Shown here in pieces: positions 6,367 through 7,957 of a stretch of DNA of 7,957 nucleotides. The DNA lies in assembly GCA_019421385.1 (NCBI GenBank), contig JAHZFK010000069.1, positions 1 through 7,957 on the forward strand. Direction: 5' to 3'. Within the stretch, counting starts at the first letter, position 1. Each line of letters opens with the position of its first letter. Position numbers and translations under genes: made by a program. The notes below the pieces were generated by a model. The model had not been told where the DNA came from, searched no databases, and was given only the letters and a program-made list of their open reading frames with translations. This stretch comes from Clostridiales bacterium (lineage in GTDB: Bacteria; Bacillota; Clostridia; Oscillospirales; Butyricicoccaceae).

Positions 6367-6954
6367 ATGCGTGTGGTATCCGGTACAGCACGGGGGTGCA
6401 GATTGCAGCCTGTGCCTGGGATGAATACCCGGCCGACGACGGATCGCGTCAAGGAAAATGTGTTCAATCTGATTCAGGATCACGTGCGCGGCGCGCGGGT
6501 GCTCGATCTGTTTGCCGGTACGGGACAGCTCGGCATCGAAGCGCTTTCGCGCGGCGCACAGCACTGCGATTTTGTGGAGCACAACAAAACGGCATACAAT
6601 ATCGTGTGTAAAAATACAGAAACGGCGCGGGTATCCGATCGCGCCGGACTACACCGCACAGAGTCGGATGCGTTCCTTTCCCATGCGAAAAAACAGGGTT
6701 ATGACCTGATTTTTCTCGATCCTCCGTACGGCGGTAGGATTTTGGAAAATGCGCTTTCGAGCATAGAAACGTTTGACATTCTGTCTGCGGATGGTATAAT
6801 AATATGCGAAAGTGCAGTAGAGGATCGGTTCACGCATGGGTTTGAGACCATTCGTGAGCGCCGCTATGGAGCAACAATGATTACCGTTCTGCGTCGGTGG
6901 GACGGCGGAACGGATGAAGAACATGAGAACTGCGATTTATCCGGGCAGCTTTGA
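6367..6954 (+). CDS. rsmD: 16S rRNA (guanine(966)-N(2))-methyltransferase RsmD
   Basis: RsmD uses S-adenosylmethionine to methylate N2 of G966 (E. coli numbering) in 16S rRNA during 30S assembly. The sequence opens with MRVVSGTARG and the RPTTDRVKENVFN segment, both characteristic of the family. The SAM-binding loop VLDLFAGTGQLG lies at 45-56 and the catalytic LDPPYG motif at 117-122. At 195 aa it is slightly longer than usual because the tail reads on into the start of coaD. ATG 6367 is supported by AAGGAGG at 6352-6358, inside the end of uvrC; the two genes are three bases apart and surely co-transcribed. The rsmD-coaD order is very common in bacteria. A near-consensus promoter lies inside the gene. 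Confidence 0.95.
   Translation: MRVVSGTARGCRLQPVPGMNTRPTTDRVKENVFNLIQDHVRGARVLDLFAGTGQLGIEALSRGAQHCDFVEHNKTAYNIVCKNTETARVSDRAGLHRTESDAFLSHAKKQGYDLIFLDPPYGGRILENALSSIETFDILSADGIIICESAVEDRFTHGFETIRERRYGATMITVLRRWDGGTDEEHENCDLSGQL
6773..6800 (+). promoter_or_regulatory. Near-consensus sigma-A promoter inside rsmD, upstream of coaD
   Basis: A perfect TTGACA (6773-6778), a 16-base spacer and a perfect TATAAT (6795-6800) lie inside rsmD. The -10 is preceded by TGG, which makes an extended TGnTATAAT element. Transcription would start near 6807, giving coaD a leader of about 110 bases. By sequence it is the strongest promoter in the window, stronger than the one before the HPr-family gene. The bases also encode FDILSADGIII of RsmD, so part of the match may be coincidence; activity is inferred. 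Confidence 0.6.
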
Positions 6955-7408
6955 CCCGGTCACTTTAGGTCATCTGGATATTATACGCCGCGCTTCGGTT
7001 ATGTTTGACCGACTGATCGTTGCGGTGATGCATAACCAGAACAAAAAGCCGATGTTTTCGGTGGAGGAGCGGATGGAATTCCTCCGGCGGACAACGGATG
7101 AGCTGCCGAATGTGGAGGTTGCATCCTTCGGCGGCCTGCTTGCAGATTATGCTAAACAGCAGGGAGCCTGCGCGGTGGTCAAAGGTCTGCGCGCGGTTTC
7201 GGATTTTGAATATGAGTTCCAGATGGCGCTGGCGAATCGGAAGCTGAATCCGGAATTGGATACGGTGTTCCTGATGACGAGCGCGGAATATATGTACCTG
7301 TCGTCTTCCGTGGTGAAGGACATTGCGGTACATGGCGGCAGTGTCGCCGGCTTTGTCCCGGACGGGATTATGCAGGATATTGTGCGCCGCACAAGAAAGG
7401 AAGGCTAA
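6923..7408 (+). CDS. coaD: Phosphopantetheine adenylyltransferase (CoA synthesis)
   Basis: CoaD transfers AMP from ATP to 4'-phosphopantetheine, making dephospho-CoA in the penultimate step of coenzyme A synthesis. The nucleotidyltransferase signature is intact: AIYPGSFDPVTLGH (4-17, with the TxGH form of the HxGH motif), the KGLRAVSDFEYEFQMA segment, and SSSVVKDIAVHGG (127-139), the second ATP-binding motif. From ATG 6923 the protein is 161 aa, the usual length, and begins MRTAIYPGSF as relatives do. An in-frame ATG at 6914 would add three residues and has a GGCGG element at 6904-6908; neither start has a strong ribosome-binding site, so the choice is not firm. The gene overlaps the 3' end of rsmD by about 32 bases, which suggests translational coupling. 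It may also be transcribed from the promoter inside rsmD. Confidence 0.95.
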   Translation: MRTAIYPGSFDPVTLGHLDIIRRASVMFDRLIVAVMHNQNKKPMFSVEERMEFLRRTTDELPNVEVASFGGLLADYAKQQGACAVVKGLRAVSDFEYEFQMALANRKLNPELDTVFLMTSAEYMYLSSSVVKDIAVHGGSVAGFVPDGIMQDIVRRTRKEG

Positions 7409-7411
7409 ACG

Positions 7412-7867
7412 ATGGCAACTTTGGACGAACTGATCAACAGCATGTACGATATGGTGCAGGACGCAAAGGGCATTCCGCTGGCGGGCGAGAAATGCATCAT
7501 TGAACGTGACCATCTGCTCGATCTGCTCGATGAGCTGCGTGCGACGCTGCCGAATGATTTGCAAGTCGCGCAGGATATCGTAGCCAAGCGCAGCGAGATG
7601 CTGGCTTCCGGAAAGCGTGAGGCGGAGGCGATTCGCCGTCAGGCAGAAGAGGACGCCCGTCAGATGGTTTCGGAGACCGAAATCGTGGTGGCGGCCCGCC
7701 GCAAGGCCAAGGAAGTGCAGGGGAACGCGGAAATTCAGGCGCGTGAACTGCGCCGCGTGGCCAATGAGTATTGTGAGGACACTCTGAAACGTACAGAAGA
7801 GGCGGTGGCGCTTTCCTTGGAGGAAGTGCGCAAGGCGCGTCAGCGTTTTAAGAGTATTGCCAAGTGA
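7412..7867 (+). CDS. Coiled-coil protein of unknown function, conserved after coaD
   Basis: This 151-aa protein has no transmembrane segment or signal peptide. The N-terminal part (1-50) contains a PLAGEKCIIERDHLLDLLDE-type segment (22-41) ending in LRATLP. Residues about 50-150 are an almost continuous charged helix rich in Ala, Glu, Arg and Lys, as expected of a coiled coil. I recall similar small proteins downstream of coaD in many Clostridia, often labelled 'ATPase' or 'V-type ATPase subunit H-like'. That label probably reflects coiled-coil resemblance and no catalytic motif is visible. A DivIVA-like or ATP synthase b-like scaffold role is possible but unproven. AGGAAGG (7398-7404) lies seven bases before the ATG, and the gene starts three bases after the coaD stop, so the two are co-transcribed. 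It ends with TGA directly followed by an in-frame TAA. Confidence 0.85.
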   Translation: MATLDELINSMYDMVQDAKGIPLAGEKCIIERDHLLDLLDELRATLPNDLQVAQDIVAKRSEMLASGKREAEAIRRQAEEDARQMVSETEIVVAARRKAKEVQGNAEIQARELRRVANEYCEDTLKRTEEAVALSLEEVRKARQRFKSIAK

Positions 7868-7874
7868 TAAAATG

Positions 7875-7905
7875 AAAAAAACAGCTGCCAAATAGGCAGC
7901 TGTTT
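7875..7905 (-). terminator. Hairpin terminator, best oriented for leftward transcription
   Basis: AAACAGCTGCC (7879-7889) pairs perfectly with GGCAGCTGTTT (7895-7905) around a five-base loop. On the minus strand the stem is followed by a run of seven Ts (the As at 7875-7881). On the plus strand only three Ts follow before CAGCC. It therefore looks like the end of a leftward gene beyond the window, and may work weakly as the end of the coaD operon too. Confidence 0.65.
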
Positions 7906-7915
7906 CAGCCTGTCG

Positions 7916-7954
7916 AGAAACCCGGCATACGCGTCAAGCATAAGCCGGGTTTCT
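7916..7954. terminator. Second inverted repeat, probable terminator stem
   Basis: AGAAACCCGGC (7916-7926) is a perfect 11-bp inverted match to GCCGGGTTTCT (7944-7954), with a 17-base loop. The stem has a GC-rich core ending in TTTCT on the plus strand, so it could end rightward transcripts that pass the first hairpin. The window stops three bases later, so any T-tract or repeated element beyond cannot be judged. Confidence 0.5.
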
Positions 7955-7957
7955 GGC

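Noticed and set aside
6965..7891. A 308-codon minus-strand open frame opposite coaD and the coiled-coil gene
   Set aside because: It would start inside the terminator hairpin and mirrors two well-supported plus-strand genes.

Overview
The window is a compact, GC-rich stretch of bacterial chromosome with every gene on the + strand. Gene content, order and protein sequences point to a Bacillota/Clostridia chromosome. The evidence is a MutS2 with a C-terminal Smr domain, the era-recO-mutS2 order, an HPr-family protein with a Ser46 regulatory site, and a Clostridia-type coiled-coil protein after coaD. A GC-rich gut lineage of the Oscillospirales type is my best guess, but that finer placement is inference. 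I see no mobile element, CRISPR array, tRNA or rRNA.

Layout. (1) Positions 1-3987: era (5' end outside the window), recO and mutS2, tightly packed, with a possible weak promoter at the recO/mutS2 junction. (2) Positions 3988-4192: the only sizeable gap (about 200 bp). It starts with a cre-like palindrome on the mutS2 stop codon and ends with a credible sigma-A promoter. (3) Positions 4193-4503: a small HPr-family gene followed by a strong intrinsic terminator. (4) Positions 4540-7867: uvrC, rsmD, coaD and a coiled-coil protein of unknown function. A near-consensus promoter lies inside rsmD. (5) Positions 7868-7957: two inverted repeats that probably form terminators where convergent transcription units meet.

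Functionally this is housekeeping: ribosome assembly (Era, RsmD), DNA repair and recombination (RecO, MutS2, UvrC) and coenzyme A synthesis (CoaD). The most notable item is the HPr-family protein. Its catalytic His15 is replaced by Tyr while Arg17 and Ser46 are kept, so it resembles the regulatory paralogue Crh of Bacillus more than a sugar-transport phosphocarrier. A cre-like sequence upstream makes a link to carbon catabolite control worth testing. I found no convincing new multi-gene system here.
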